Assembly (NCBI RefSeq): GCF_017916425.1
Contig: NZ_JAFMSX010000004.1
Span: 248,001 to 312,000, forward strand
Source of the DNA: Nocardioides sp. SYSU D00065
Lineage (GTDB): Bacteria; Actinomycetota; Actinomycetes; Propionibacteriales; Nocardioidaceae
Reading direction: 5' to 3'
DNA: 64,000 bases
Made by a program: the position numbers and the translations under genes
Shown here: positions 49,052-58,291 of the stretch, in pieces
Position numbering within the stretch: the first letter of the stretch is position 1
How the letters are laid out: every line of letters starts with the position of its first letter
The notes under the pieces: model-generated
What the model saw: only the letters and a program-made list of their open reading frames with translations
The model's database searches: none
Told to the model about the DNA's origin: nothing

Positions 49052-51060
49052 CGACGATCGCCGTCCCCGCCTGGCTCCCGCGCGAGCCCGAGCTCGAGGT
49101 GCAGGAGTCCTCCAGCGCCGTGCTCACCGACGTACGCGCCGCGGCCACCGGGGTCAGCGACGTCGCCGACTGGGCGCGCGCCAACGGCGCGCCCGCCGAC
49201 TTCAGCGGCGACGCGGCCGAGGCCGCCTCGCACGCGGTGACCCGGTTCGGCACCGACACCGACGCGGTGAGCGCCGCGCTCGAGCGCGGTGCCCTGGCCA
49301 TCGACACCTTCCTGTCCGCCATGCGGCAGCGCCGCACCGAGCACGCCGAGCTGATGGACCGGCGCCAGCGGCTCAACGACGACCGCGAGGCGCTGCTGGC
49401 CCGCATCGAGAACGCCACCGAGGACCAGGTCGAGGCGCTGCAGGCCGATGCGGCCGAGGTGAGGCAGCGTTTCGAACGCTACCACCAAGACCTCCAGGCG
49501 TGGCGCGACCGCGTGGACAGCGACGAGCAGGCGTGCGTGCGCGCCCTGGCCGCGGTCGACCAGCTCGCCGAGGGCGTGGCCGCCGCGGCGGACCCCTCAC
49601 GCGCCGACACGGCCGCGCTTGCGGCCGAGCTGCGCCGCCTCGGCACCGACACGGACGCGGTGCACTCCTGGTGGACCGGGCTGAGCGAGGCCGAGCGCAA
49701 CGCGCTGCTCATCTCCGACCCCGACCTCGTCGGCAACACCAACGGGATCCCCACGCGCGACCGCCACGAGGCCAACACCTCGGCGGTGCAGCGCGACATC
49801 GAGTACCTCCTCGCCCGGCAGGCCGCGGGTGACGACCTCAGCGCCAGCGAGCAGCGGTGGCTGGAGAACGCCCAATCCATCGAGAAGGCGCTGCAGCAGG
49901 CGGACGACCCGAAGTGGGCCGGTCTCGACGTCGACGCGTTCGTGATGGCCTACCAGCCGCACGCCTTCGGCGGCGACGGCATCGCCGCCGTCGCCTACGG
50001 CGACCCGGACACCGCCGACCACACCGCCGTCTACGTGCCGGGCATCATGCAGGACGGCACCTACATCGACGAGAACGGCTCGCAGGCGCTCAACCTCTAC
50101 GAGGAGACCGTCAACAGCATGCTCTCGGAGGACCCGCCGCGCGCCGGATCGGTGTCCACCATCGCGTGGATCGGCTACGACTCCCCCAACTTCAATCCCG
50201 AGTCGATGTGGCCCTGGGACCTCGGCGACTCCGCGGGCGACGTCGGACACACCGTGACCGAGGCCAACGCGCAGGCCGGCGGCCTGGCGCTCTCGCAGTT
50301 CGTCGACGGGCTCAACAGCACCCACGCCGGCGGCGACCAGCCGCACCTGACCGTCATCGGCCACAGCTACGGCTCCACCACGTCGGCGTCCGCCGCCGCC
50401 CACGGGATGGACGCGGACTCGCTCGTCCTGATCGGCAGCCCCGGCGCCAGCGAGGGCGTCCACCACGCGTCCGACCTCAACATGCCGGCGGGCCAGGTCT
50501 TCGTCGGGGCGGCTGACAACGACCCGGTCACGTGGCTCGGTGGCGAGGACGGGCTGTTCGGCGGATCGTGGGACGACAGCCTCGGGCTCGGTCAGGACCC
50601 CGCGCAGAGCGACTTCGGCGCCCACGTGTTCGGCGTCGACAACGGACAGGAGTTCCACGGTCCGGGCGGTCTGGTCGACACCGGCTTCATGCAGAACCAC
50701 GTCAACTACTTCGACGACGGCAACCCCGCGCTGGCCAACATGGCAGACGTCGTCTCGGGCAACTCCGACGACGTCGCCGACACCGGCGGCCGCACCCAGG
50801 AGGCGCACGACTACCTCTACGACTGGGCGGGCGAGGAGGTGCAGCACCACGTCGTCGAGCCGATCGTCGAGACCTACGAGGGGGTCCGCGACGGGGTGGT
50901 CGACACCTACGAGGGCGTGCGCGACGGGGTGGTCGACACCTACGAGGGCGTGCGCGACGGCGTGGTCGACACCTACGAGGGGGTCCGCGACGGTGTCGGG
51001 GACGCGGTCGACGGCGCCCAGGAGGCCTGGGACGACCTGTGGCCGGACCGGTGGCCGTGA
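49048..51060 (+). CDS. DUF1023 alpha/beta hydrolase with C-terminal 11-residue repeats
   Basis: The 670-residue product (GTG 49048) has a WXG-like helical N-terminus (10-180) with coiled coil (ATEDQVEALQADAAEVRQRFERY), then a DUF1023 alpha/beta hydrolase with ADHTAVYVPGIMQDG and the nucleophile elbow VIGHSYGSTTSASAA (Ser440). The end holds four 11-residue repeats DTYEGVRDGVV. No signal peptide. WXG-fused DUF1023 proteins are common next to type VII-like modules; the target is unknown. It overlaps both neighbouring genes. Confidence 0.85.
   Translation: MTTIAVPAWLPREPELEVQESSSAVLTDVRAAATGVSDVADWARANGAPADFSGDAAEAASHAVTRFGTDTDAVSAALERGALAIDTFLSAMRQRRTEHAELMDRRQRLNDDREALLARIENATEDQVEALQADAAEVRQRFERYHQDLQAWRDRVDSDEQACVRALAAVDQLAEGVAAAADPSRADTAALAAELRRLGTDTDAVHSWWTGLSEAERNALLISDPDLVGNTNGIPTRDRHEANTSAVQRDIEYLLARQAAGDDLSASEQRWLENAQSIEKALQQADDPKWAGLDVDAFVMAYQPHAFGGDGIAAVAYGDPDTADHTAVYVPGIMQDGTYIDENGSQALNLYEETVNSMLSEDPPRAGSVSTIAWIGYDSPNFNPESMWPWDLGDSAGDVGHTVTEANAQAGGLALSQFVDGLNSTHAGGDQPHLTVIGHSYGSTTSASAAAHGMDADSLVLIGSPGASEGVHHASDLNMPAGQVFVGAADNDPVTWLGGEDGLFGGSWDDSLGLGQDPAQSDFGAHVFGVDNGQEFHGPGGLVDTGFMQNHVNYFDDGNPALANMADVVSGNSDDVADTGGRTQEAHDYLYDWAGEEVQHHVVEPIVETYEGVRDGVVDTYEGVRDGVVDTYEGVRDGVVDTYEGVRDGVGDAVDGAQEAWDDLWPDRWP
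50872..51003 (+). repeat. Four 33-bp tandem repeats in the DUF1023 gene
   Basis: Units start at 50872, 50905, 50938 and 50971, each encoding TYEGVRDGVVD. They are in frame, so copy number changes lengthen the protein without breaking it. Confidence 0.9.
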
Positions 51061-51596
51061 GCACTACCGTGGGTCGCGTGCGCAGCGCCCTGATGCTCCT
51101 CGTCCTCCCGGCCGTCCTGGCGACCGTGCTGTCCGCGTGCGCGGACAGCGGTGGGTCGACGGGAGGCGCCGACGCCGGCCCCGATCCGGTCGACGCCGTA
51201 CGCGCCGCCACGACCGAGCGCGCGCAGCAGGCGATCCCGCTCGTCGCCGAGGCCCTCGGGGCCACGGCGGTGCAGGCGCACGGTCAGTGGCAGAGCTGCA
51301 TGGCCATCAGCTGGCGCTACGAGGCCTTCGCCACCGTCGAGGCCGCGGCCGGAGAGACGGCGGCGCAGCTCGAGCAGGTGCGCAGCGCCCTGGTCGACGC
51401 CGGCTGGGCGGACGCGACCCAGGTCGAGGGGCACGTGACCGTCGAGCGCGACGACACCACCGTCGACGTCCAGCCCACCCCCGCCCGCGGTCGCCGCGCC
51501 TGGACGGTGTCGGTGACATCGAGCTGCGCCGACTACGACGGTGACGACCTCGAGCGGGTGGAGAACGACGAGCCTCGCGAGATCAGCGGCGTGTGA
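51057..51596 (+). CDS. Lipoprotein, last gene of the WXG-like/DUF1023 operon
   Basis: The 179-residue precursor (GTG overlapping the previous stop) has an N-terminal hydrophobic segment and a lipobox VLSAC at about residues 24-28, so it is anchored by lipid outside the membrane. The mature part has cysteines in QWQSCMAISWRYEA and VTSSCADYDG. No known family. It may be the exterior partner or immunity factor of the operon; this is inference. Confidence 0.75.
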   Translation: MSTTVGRVRSALMLLVLPAVLATVLSACADSGGSTGGADAGPDPVDAVRAATTERAQQAIPLVAEALGATAVQAHGQWQSCMAISWRYEAFATVEAAAGETAAQLEQVRSALVDAGWADATQVEGHVTVERDDTTVDVQPTPARGRRAWTVSVTSSCADYDGDDLERVENDEPREISGV

Positions 51597-51690
51597 GCGC
51601 CACCACAGCGCCCTACCAGTGAGGCACGACTAGCCTGACGAGTGGTCCGTGGACTCCACGAGGGAGCCGCGAGATGACGAGGAGCGAGCC

Positions 51691-52551
51691 ATGTCCGCAC
51701 AGAGCGAAGAGACCGCCCCCTACGGCGCCGGTCCGGCCGCAGCCGCCTCCCAGCCGGTCCGGCGGGTGCGCACCCACCACCTGCGGGAGATGAAGCAGCG
51801 CGGCGAGAAGATCACCATGCTGACCGTCTACGACATGCACACCGCGGCGGTGTTCGACGAGGCCGGCATCGACATCTTGTTCATCGGCGACTCGGCAGCG
51901 AACAACGTGCTCGGCTACGACACCACGCTGCCGGTCACGGTCGACGAGCTCATCCCGCTCGCCCGGGCCGTCGCGCGCAGCGTGCGGCGTGGCCTCGTGC
52001 TGGCCGACCTGCCGTTCGGCAGCTACCAGGCCTCCCCCGAGCAGGCGTTCCACACCGCCGTGCGGTTCATGAAGGAGGCCGAGGCGCACGCGGTCAAGCT
52101 CGAGGGCGGCATCGAGGTGGCGCCGCAGGTGGAGAAGCTCGCGACCAACGGCATCCCCGTGATGGCGCACATCGGCTTCACCCCGCAGAGCGAGCACGCC
52201 CTCGGCGGCTACCGCGTCCAGGGTCGCGGCGAGACGGCCGAGCGCATCCTGCGCGACGCGCGAGCCATGCAGGACGCCGGCGCGTTCGCCGTCGTGATGG
52301 AGATGGTGCCCGGCGACGTCGCCGAGCAGGTCAGCAAGGAGCTCGAGATCCCCACCATCGGCATCGGCGCCGGCCCCGGCTGCGACGGGCAGGTGCTGGT
52401 CTGGCAGGACGCCTTCGGGCTGCGTACCGGCAAGATGGCGCGGTTCGTCAAGCAGTACGCCGACGTGCACGGGGTGCTGCTCGAGGCCGCCCGTGCCTAC
52501 GCCGACGACGTACGGGGCGGCACCTTCCCCGGTCCCGAGCACACCTTCTGA
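51691..52551 (+). CDS. panB: 3-methyl-2-oxobutanoate hydroxymethyltransferase
   Basis: The 286-residue enzyme starts at ATG 51691 with GAGGAG upstream. It shows KetopantoateHMT motifs: [74 protein letters not shown] and [20 protein letters not shown]. It transfers a hydroxymethyl group from methylenetetrahydrofolate to 2-oxoisovalerate, the first step of pantothenate synthesis. It is not clustered with panC here. Confidence 0.97.
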   Translation: MSAQSEETAPYGAGPAAAASQPVRRVRTHHLREMKQRGEKITMLTVYDMHTAAVFDEAGIDILFIGDSAANNVLGYDTTLPVTVDELIPLARAVARSVRRGLVLADLPFGSYQASPEQAFHTAVRFMKEAEAHAVKLEGGIEVAPQVEKLATNGIPVMAHIGFTPQSEHALGGYRVQGRGETAERILRDARAMQDAGAFAVVMEMVPGDVAEQVSKELEIPTIGIGAGPGCDGQVLVWQDAFGLRTGKMARFVKQYADVHGVLLEAARAYADDVRGGTFPGPEHTF

Positions 52552-52564
52552 CGCCCCGGGGCGT
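52551..52564. terminator. Weak hairpin between panB and the convergent small gene
   Basis: ACGCCCCGGGGCGT is a 14-bp perfect palindrome beginning at the last base of the panB stop. It would fold as a 5-bp stem; termination is possible but weakly supported. Confidence 0.3.
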
Positions 52565-52585
52565 GCTCAGCCGCTCCGGCTGCAG

Positions 52586-52810
52586 TCAGCTGCTCCGGGT
52601 GCCGTCGACCGGGCCGTCGCTGGAGTCGGGATCGTCGTCGTTCCACGCCGGGTCGTTGTCCCACTCCTCGTTGCGCTCCTGCACCGTCTCCAGCGCTCGG
52701 GAGGCCGCTGCCGCGGAGGGGTAGGGACCGAGGCGGTCAGCGTTCTTGCACCCGTCGCGCCCCTCGACCGTGTGGTGCTTCAGGCAGAACCAGTATTCGT
52801 CCTCGCTCAT
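52586..52810 (-). CDS. Conserved small acidic protein
   Basis: It encodes 74 residues: [50 protein letters not shown], a pattern I recall as a conserved actinobacterial hypothetical protein with a C-x-x-H-H and cysteine set that could bind zinc. The tail is Asp-rich. It is divergent from map with 23 bp between the starts. Confidence 0.8.
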   Translation of the reverse strand: MSEDEYWFCLKHHTVEGRDGCKNADRLGPYPSAAAASRALETVQERNEEWDNDPAWNDDDPDSSDGPVDGTRSS

Positions 52811-52833
52811 GGGCCGAAACTACACTCGCGCTC

Positions 52834-53682
52834 GTGCCCGCCGTAGCCCCAGCCGTCATCTCGCCGCGTCGGGCCGTGCCCCCGCAGATCGCCCGCCCCG
52901 AGTACGTCGACCGGCCCGCACCGCAGCGCTTCACCGGCGAGGAGGTCAAGGACGCCGAGACCATCGAGCGCATGCGGGTCGCCGGCCGCCTCGCCGCCCA
53001 GGCACGCGACCTGGTGGGCTCCCACGTGGTGCCGGGTGTGACCACCGACGAGCTCGACCGCATCGGGCACGAGTTCCTGTGCGACCACGGCGCGTACCCC
53101 TCCACGCTCGGCTACCGGGGCTTTCCCAAGTCGCTGTGCTCCAGCGTCAACGAGGTCATCTGCCACGGCATCCCCGACTCGCGCGTCGTCGAGGACGGCG
53201 ACATCGTCAACATCGACATCACCGCCTACATCGGCGGCGTCCACGGCGACACGAACGCCACCTTCCTCGCGGGCGACGTCGACGAGGAGTCACGGCTGCT
53301 CGTCGAGCGCACCCGGGAGGCTCTCGACCGGGCCATCAGGGCGGTCAAGCCGGGTCGGCGGGTCAACGTCATCGGTCGCGTGATCGAGGCCTACGCGCGG
53401 CGGTTCGGCTACGGCGTGGTCCGCGACTTCACCGGTCACGGCATCGGCACCGCGTTCCACTCGGGGCTGATCATCCCCCACTACGACGACCCCCGTTACG
53501 ACGACGAGATCCGCGTGGGGATGACCTTCACCATCGAGCCGATGCTCAACCTCGGCACCCCCGACTACGACATGTGGGACGACGGCTGGACCGTCGTCAC
53601 GCGGGACCGGCGCCGCTCGGCGCAGTTCGAGCACACCCTGCTGGTCACCGACGATGGCGCCGAGGTGCTGACCCACCCCTAG
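52834..53682 (+). CDS. map: Type I methionine aminopeptidase
   Basis: The 282-residue enzyme (GTG 52834) has the pita-bread fold and metal ligands: [22 protein letters not shown] (two Asp), [11 protein letters not shown] (His), TFTIEPML (Glu) and [11 protein letters not shown] (Glu). It removes the initiator methionine. The N-terminal 45-residue extension with Pro ([19 protein letters not shown]) is the SH3-binding-like type known in actinobacterial MetAPs. The RNase P RNA gene follows on the same strand. Confidence 0.95.
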   Translation: MPAVAPAVISPRRAVPPQIARPEYVDRPAPQRFTGEEVKDAETIERMRVAGRLAAQARDLVGSHVVPGVTTDELDRIGHEFLCDHGAYPSTLGYRGFPKSLCSSVNEVICHGIPDSRVVEDGDIVNIDITAYIGGVHGDTNATFLAGDVDEESRLLVERTREALDRAIRAVKPGRRVNVIGRVIEAYARRFGYGVVRDFTGHGIGTAFHSGLIIPHYDDPRYDDEIRVGMTFTIEPMLNLGTPDYDMWDDGWTVVTRDRRRSAQFEHTLLVTDDGAEVLTHP

Positions 53683-53692
53683 ACTCCTGCGC

Positions 53693-54070
53693 GAGTGGGT
53701 CGGCCGGGCGGCCGCGGTCCGCCACCTCCGGGTGGTGGGTCGAGGAAGGTCCGGGCTCCACAGGGCAGGGTGGTGGCCAACAGCCACCCGGGGCAACCCG
53801 CGGGATCAGTGCCACAGAGAACAGACCGCCTCCCGGCGCTCCGGCGTCGGGCGGTAAGGGTGAAACGGTGGTGCAAGAGACCACCAGTGCGCCAGGCGAC
53901 TGGCGCAGCTAGGCAAACCCCACCCGGAGCAAGATCAGACAGGATGCGTCCGAGGGCGGCCCGCCCGAGCATCCGGGTAGATCGCACCAGGCGGCCGGCA
54001 ACGGTCGTCGCAGATGGATGGTCGCCCCCGCTGTTGCGGGACAGAACCCGGCCTACAGGCCGACCCACTC
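53693..54070 (+). ncRNA. rnpB: RNase P RNA (type A)
   Basis: Conserved elements occur in order: P1 stem GAGTGGGTCGGCC (53693) pairing with GGCCGACCCACTC (ending 54070); GAGGAAGGTCCGGGCTCCAC; CAGTGCCACAGAGAACAGAC; GGTAAGGGTGAAACGGTGGTG with GCAAGAGACCACCAG; GGCAAACCCCACCCGGAGCA; the substrate CCA-binding region near AGATGGATGGTCGCC; and GACAGAACCCGGCCTACAGG. It is the catalytic RNA that matures tRNA 5' ends. Exact ends may differ by several bases. Confidence 0.97.
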
Positions 54071-54210
54071 CCCCGCAGCCCGCCTCGCCTCCCCCCGCAC
54101 GCGCGCCGTCATCCCGACAATCGGTGATGTGCGCCCCGGAGGCGGGTGGAAACGTCGGTCGCGTCCGTCACCCGTGAGGGGATCTCGGCCTCTCGTCCTG
54201 AGGAGGAACT

Positions 54211-54774
54211 GTGAAGAAGGGACTCGCTGCGGCCTCCGTCGCGGCCATCGCCACCGCCATGCTGGGCGTGGGCACGTCCACGGCCTCGGCCCACGACCTG
54301 CCTGAGCCGCTGGAGCAGACCGCCGGCATCGCGTGGTTCGGGGACAAGGCGCACGTCAAGGCGCACCGGCCCGACGAGGCCGTCGTCAGCGTCCGGTACA
54401 AGTGCGAAGGCGTGGGCGTCCACCTGTGGGCCTCGTTGAAGCAAGGGCCGGGCGTCCGGTCCTACGAGCCCACCGCCGAGCGCCCGTACCCGCCGTCCGA
54501 CGTCTCCCGCGCCTGGTACGAGACGCCAGAGGGTGTGGTGCCGACCTGCGACGGCACCTACCACACCTTCCACTACACCGTCTCGCGCGCCACCACGGGC
54601 TCGGAGACCCACCCGGACGCCTGGGAACGGCTGTGGCGGGGCAAGGCCTTCGCCCAGTTCGTCGTCTTCTCGGTCCCCGAGGGCGCCGACCCGGCGACGA
54701 CCCCGCCGACCCGCGAGGCGTTCGCCGGCTGGGTCCGGGTCATGAAGCCGCGCATCTACAGCTCGCACCACTGA
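54211..54774 (+). CDS. Secreted protein of unknown function
   Basis: The 187-residue precursor starts at GTG 54211 with GAGGAGG upstream. It has a signal peptide (LAAASVAAIATAMLGVGTSTASA, cleaved near 27). The mature part (DLPEPLEQTAGIAWFGDKAH, YKCEGVGVHLWASLKQGPG, VPTCDGTYHTFHYTVSRA) is beta-rich with a cysteine pair likely to be bridged. No known family. A hairpin follows its stop. Confidence 0.8.
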   Translation: MKKGLAAASVAAIATAMLGVGTSTASAHDLPEPLEQTAGIAWFGDKAHVKAHRPDEAVVSVRYKCEGVGVHLWASLKQGPGVRSYEPTAERPYPPSDVSRAWYETPEGVVPTCDGTYHTFHYTVSRATTGSETHPDAWERLWRGKAFAQFVVFSVPEGADPATTPPTREAFAGWVRVMKPRIYSSHH

Positions 54775-54778
54775 GCTC

Positions 54779-54800
54779 GCCGGCTCCCTGACGAGCCGGC
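54779..54800 (+). terminator. Hairpin after the secreted-protein gene
   Basis: GCCGGCT-CCCTGACG-AGCCGGC gives a 7-bp stem, five bases after the stop at 54774, in the gap before the convergent RNB gene. Confidence 0.5.
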
Positions 54801-54882
54801 TGTCAGGTGGGCCGACGCTGTGTGCCGGGACCGTCCGCGGAACGGCCGTGGGCGGCCCCGGCGCGCAGCCGCGCCGTACGCC

Positions 54883-56340
54883 TCACGCCAGGCGGAAGGA
54901 CACCGCGCGCGAGCCCGGGTCGGCCTGCACCAGCTCGACCGCGACCTCCTCGCCGAGCGGCAGGTCGCCGTCGGCCGCCACCCGGGCCTCGACGGCGGGA
55001 TCCTGCACGGTGACGTCGCCCCGGGACCCGTCCTTCTCGTCGATCTCGACCACGACGCCGGTGAACGTCTCGCCGACCCGGTCCTCGAGCAGCATCGCCT
55101 CACACAGGTCCAGCACGGCGTTCTCGTACTGGTTGGCGCGCCGGCTCGACTCACGCATGGTGTCGGGCAGCCGGTGCATGCCCTGGATGACCCAGTCCGG
55201 CACGTCGGTGCCCGCGCACAGAGCCACGCAGATCTCGAGGGCGTAGCGGTCGACGAGCCGGCGCAGCGGCGCGGTGACGTGGGCGTACTCCGAGGCGAGC
55301 GCCGAGTGCTGGGCATACTCGGGCAGCTCGCCGTGGAACGACACGTAGCCGGAGCCGCGCAGCAGTCGGGTGCAGGCGACGACCATGGCGGCGTGCGCGG
55401 GCTTCGAGGGGTCGAGCGAGCGGATGAAGTCGGGGTAGAGCTGCTCGGCCGGCCAGTCGATGCCCAGCGCCCGCGCGGTGCGGTGCAAGCGCTGCACGTC
55501 TCGCGGGTCGGCCTGGGGCAGGATCCGCAAGATGCCGGTGCGGGCGTAGACCATCAGGGAGGCGGCGCCCATCCCGGTGAGGAGGGAGACCTGGGCGTTC
55601 CACTCCTCCACCGGCAGCAGCTCGCGGAACTCCAGGCGCCACCGCCCGTCCTCCTCGACCAGCTCCTGCTCCGGCAGCGGCAGGGAGACACCACCGCGGG
55701 CGGCCTCGCGTTGCAGTCGCAGCTGCCCCAGCTCCTTGAGCAGCAGGAACATCTCGTCGGCCGTGCCGGCGTCGAGGTCGGCCTGCACGCCGGCGTACGA
55801 CAGCTTGGCGCGCGAGCGGACCAGCGCGCGCTCGACGACGACGTCGGTGCCCTCCCCGGTCTCGTCGACGCGGATGGTCCACAGCAGCGCGGGTCGCACC
55901 TGGTCGGGCAGCAGCGACGCGGCGTCCTCGCTCAGCACCTTGGGGTGCAGCGGGATCTTGGAGTCAGCGCCGTAGAGCGTCTCGCCACGGCGGTTGGCCT
56001 CCACGTCGACCGGGTCGCCGGCGGAGACGAACGCCGCCACGTCGGCGATCGCGTAGTGGACGACGTAGCCCCCGGTGCGGTCGGCGTCGCGCTGGATGTG
56101 CACCGCCTGGTCGAGGTCCATCGAGGACTCGGGGTCGATCGTCACGAACGGGATGTCGGTGCGGTCCAGGTCCGGCAGCCGTGGCGCGGCGGCCGCGGCT
56201 CGCGCCGCCTCCTCGACGGCCGCGGGGAACTCCGCGGTGACCTCCAGCTCGGCCTGGATCTTCGCGATCCCCTCGCGCAACGCCCGGCCCGGGACGCTGT
56301 CGGCACTCGTGCGGACGCTGACCACGCGGTTGCTCGGCAT
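54883..56340 (-). CDS. RNB-domain 3'-5' exoribonuclease (RNase II/R-like)
   Basis: The 485-residue protein has the RNB catalytic core: FVTIDPESSMDLDQAVHI at 65-82 gives Asp69, Asp75 and Asp77, with Gln78 where RNase II has Asp210. Further motifs: YAIADVAAFVSAGDPVDVEANRRGETLY, RSRAKLSYAGVQADL, YARTGILRILPQ and HVTAPLRRLVDRYALE. It has only the RNB fold and a short C-terminal beta domain, without the cold-shock and S1 domains of RNase R. It likely trims RNA 3' ends. It is divergent from yaaA. Confidence 0.9.
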   Translation of the reverse strand: MPSNRVVSVRTSADSVPGRALREGIAKIQAELEVTAEFPAAVEEAARAAAAAPRLPDLDRTDIPFVTIDPESSMDLDQAVHIQRDADRTGGYVVHYAIADVAAFVSAGDPVDVEANRRGETLYGADSKIPLHPKVLSEDAASLLPDQVRPALLWTIRVDETGEGTDVVVERALVRSRAKLSYAGVQADLDAGTADEMFLLLKELGQLRLQREAARGGVSLPLPEQELVEEDGRWRLEFRELLPVEEWNAQVSLLTGMGAASLMVYARTGILRILPQADPRDVQRLHRTARALGIDWPAEQLYPDFIRSLDPSKPAHAAMVVACTRLLRGSGYVSFHGELPEYAQHSALASEYAHVTAPLRRLVDRYALEICVALCAGTDVPDWVIQGMHRLPDTMRESSRRANQYENAVLDLCEAMLLEDRVGETFTGVVVEIDEKDGSRGDVTVQDPAVEARVAADGDLPLGEEVAVELVQADPGSRAVSFRLA

Positions 56341-56391
56341 GTCCCGACCCTAGCCGGGCGGGACGCGGAGGCGCTCCCTACGCTTGCCGGC

Positions 56392-57171
56392 GTGCTGATC
56401 CTGCTGCCGCCCAGCGAGGGCAAGACCGCCCCCCGCCGCGGCAAGTCCCTCGACCTCCCCTCGCTGTCGTCGCCGACCCTGACCCCGACGCGCGCGGCGC
56501 TGCTCGAGGCGCTCACCACCCTGTGCCGGGACGATCCCGACAAGGCCGCCGCCGTCCTCGGCCTCGGCCCGGCGCAGCGCGAGCTCGTGCAGCGCAATGC
56601 GGCGCTGGCGGGCGCGCCGACCGCCCGCGCGGACGCGATCTACACCGGCGTGCTCTACGACGCGCTCGACCCGCGGACGCTCTCGGCCGCGGCGCGCCGC
56701 CGCGCGACCACGCGCCTGGCCGTCACCAGCGCGCTGTTCGGGATCGTGCGTCCCGGTGACCGCATCCCCGCCTACCGCCTCTCCGGCGACGCCGTCCTGC
56801 CCGAGGTGGGCTCGGTCGCCGGCGCCTGGCGCGAGGTCCTCGGCGACGCGATCACCGACGCGATGCGCAACGGACTGCTCGTCGACCTCCGCTCGAGCAC
56901 GTACGCCGCCTTCTGGCGGCCCACACCGGACCTCGGCCGCCGGGTGGCGACCGTGCGCGTGCTCCACGAGTCCGGCGGCCGGCGCACCGTAGTGAGCCAC
57001 TTCAACAAGGCCACCAAGGGACGCATCGTCCGCGCGCTGCTCGAGGACGGCGCCGACCCCCGCACGCCGACGGCGCTCGCCGACACCCTCACGCGCCTGG
57101 GCTGGACCGTCGAGGTGGGCGCTGCGACCCCGCGCGGCACCCAGCTCGACGTGGTCGTCAGCGAGGTCTGA
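56392..57171 (+). CDS. yaaA: YaaA-family peroxide stress protein
   Basis: The 259-residue protein (GTG 56392) begins LILLPPSEGKTAPRRG, the YaaA start, and has YTGVLYDALDPRTLS, FGIVRPGDRIPAYRLSGD, VDLRSSTYAAFWRP and VVSHFNKATKGRIVRALLE. In E. coli YaaA lowers free iron and oxidative damage under peroxide, and has DNA-binding activity. The start is 51 bp from the divergent RNB gene. No OxyR gene is nearby. Confidence 0.93.
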   Translation: MLILLPPSEGKTAPRRGKSLDLPSLSSPTLTPTRAALLEALTTLCRDDPDKAAAVLGLGPAQRELVQRNAALAGAPTARADAIYTGVLYDALDPRTLSAAARRRATTRLAVTSALFGIVRPGDRIPAYRLSGDAVLPEVGSVAGAWREVLGDAITDAMRNGLLVDLRSSTYAAFWRPTPDLGRRVATVRVLHESGGRRTVVSHFNKATKGRIVRALLEDGADPRTPTALADTLTRLGWTVEVGAATPRGTQLDVVVSEV

Positions 57172-57186
57172 CCCGCCCGAGCCCGC

Positions 57187-58278
57187 TCAGCGCAGCGGGA
57201 TCACGTCGGTCGCCTCGAGCGGGTCCATGCCGCACAGGGCGAGCAGGTCGGCGATGATCGAGCGCACCTGGGCCAGGATCACCTCGGCGGAGAGCTCCTC
57301 GCTGTGCTCGACGGTCGCGGTGGCCCGGCCGAGCGCGACCAGGTCGTCGATGACGGCTGTCGCCATCCGGTCGGCCACGAGCTCGTCGGCGACCCGGTCG
57401 GCGAGCCCGGCCAGGTCGCGCATCAGGGAGGCGTACGACGCCGGCACGGGCTCGCGGCGGTAGCAGGCCACCGCCACCCGGCGCACCACCACGCGGGTGT
57501 TGCGCAGCGCGACGTCGAGCGGCTCCACGAGGTCGGCGAGGCGGCGCTGGTGCTCGCCGTGCCGTCTGCGGAAGGGAGAGGAGCTGACCACCGAGAGGCC
57601 CTCGGAGGAGGCGGCGCGCAGCTCCGCGATCAGCACGTCGGTGGATCGCGCGTCGCGCAGCACCGCCAGGGCGCGCTCCACGTCGCCGTCCCCGAGCCGG
57701 TCCGCAGACGAGCGCAGCAGGTCGGCGATCGTGCGAACGACGACCGCGGCCTGGTCGCGCGGGCGCCGCAGCGGCGCGCGGGGCACGACCGTCGCCGCCG
57801 CGAGGGCGACCGCGCCGCCGACGAGGGCGTCGGTCCAGCGCAGGAACGCGTCGCCCGGCGCCGGCGCCAGCGCCGCCACGACGATGCCCTGGACGGCCGC
57901 CTGGATGAGGAGCAGCTGCCCGGCGTCGAGCAGCAGGGCGATCGACATGCCCGCCGCCACGATGAAGGCGATCTGGAGGCCTCCGGAGCCGATCAGGTGG
58001 GTGGTCACGTCCCCGAGCAGGACGCCCAGCGCCACGCCGACGGTCACTTCGGCGACCCGGCGCTGGCGCTGGCCGTAGGACATCCCGAGGGAGACGACCG
58101 CCGCGATGGGCGCGAAGAACGGCAGCCGGTGCCCGAGGACGTCGGCGGCGAGCCACCACGCCACGCCGGCGGCGACGGCGCACTGGCCGATGACCCAGCC
58201 CTTGGCCCGCAGCCGCGCGACGCGCGTGCGCAGCGACGTACGACCGCGAGCCGCCATCAGCTCGGAGTCGATGCGCAT
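57187..58278 (-). CDS. FUSC/aromatic acid exporter-like membrane protein
   Basis: The 363-residue protein has about six membrane segments in its first 165 residues (GQCAVAAGVAWWLAADVLG, FFAPIAAVVSLGMSYGQ, VAEVTVGVALGVLLGDV, FIVAAGMSIALLLDAG, AALVGGAVALAAATVV-like) then a cytoplasmic helical part (170-363). This matches the FUSC/ArAE N-terminal bundle, often in efflux systems. It follows the zinc-ribbon gene on the same strand with a 13-bp gap. Confidence 0.85.
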   Translation of the reverse strand: MRIDSELMAARGRTSLRTRVARLRAKGWVIGQCAVAAGVAWWLAADVLGHRLPFFAPIAAVVSLGMSYGQRQRRVAEVTVGVALGVLLGDVTTHLIGSGGLQIAFIVAAGMSIALLLDAGQLLLIQAAVQGIVVAALAPAPGDAFLRWTDALVGGAVALAAATVVPRAPLRRPRDQAAVVVRTIADLLRSSADRLGDGDVERALAVLRDARSTDVLIAELRAASSEGLSVVSSSPFRRRHGEHQRRLADLVEPLDVALRNTRVVVRRVAVACYRREPVPASYASLMRDLAGLADRVADELVADRMATAVIDDLVALGRATATVEHSEELSAEVILAQVRSIIADLLALCGMDPLEATDVIPLR

Positions 58279-58291
58279 CGGGGTCGCGCTC

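Noticed and set aside
54071..54210. tRNA or second ncRNA after rnpB
   Set aside because: No cloverleaf arms or conserved T-loop; the stretch looks like the leader of the secreted-protein gene.
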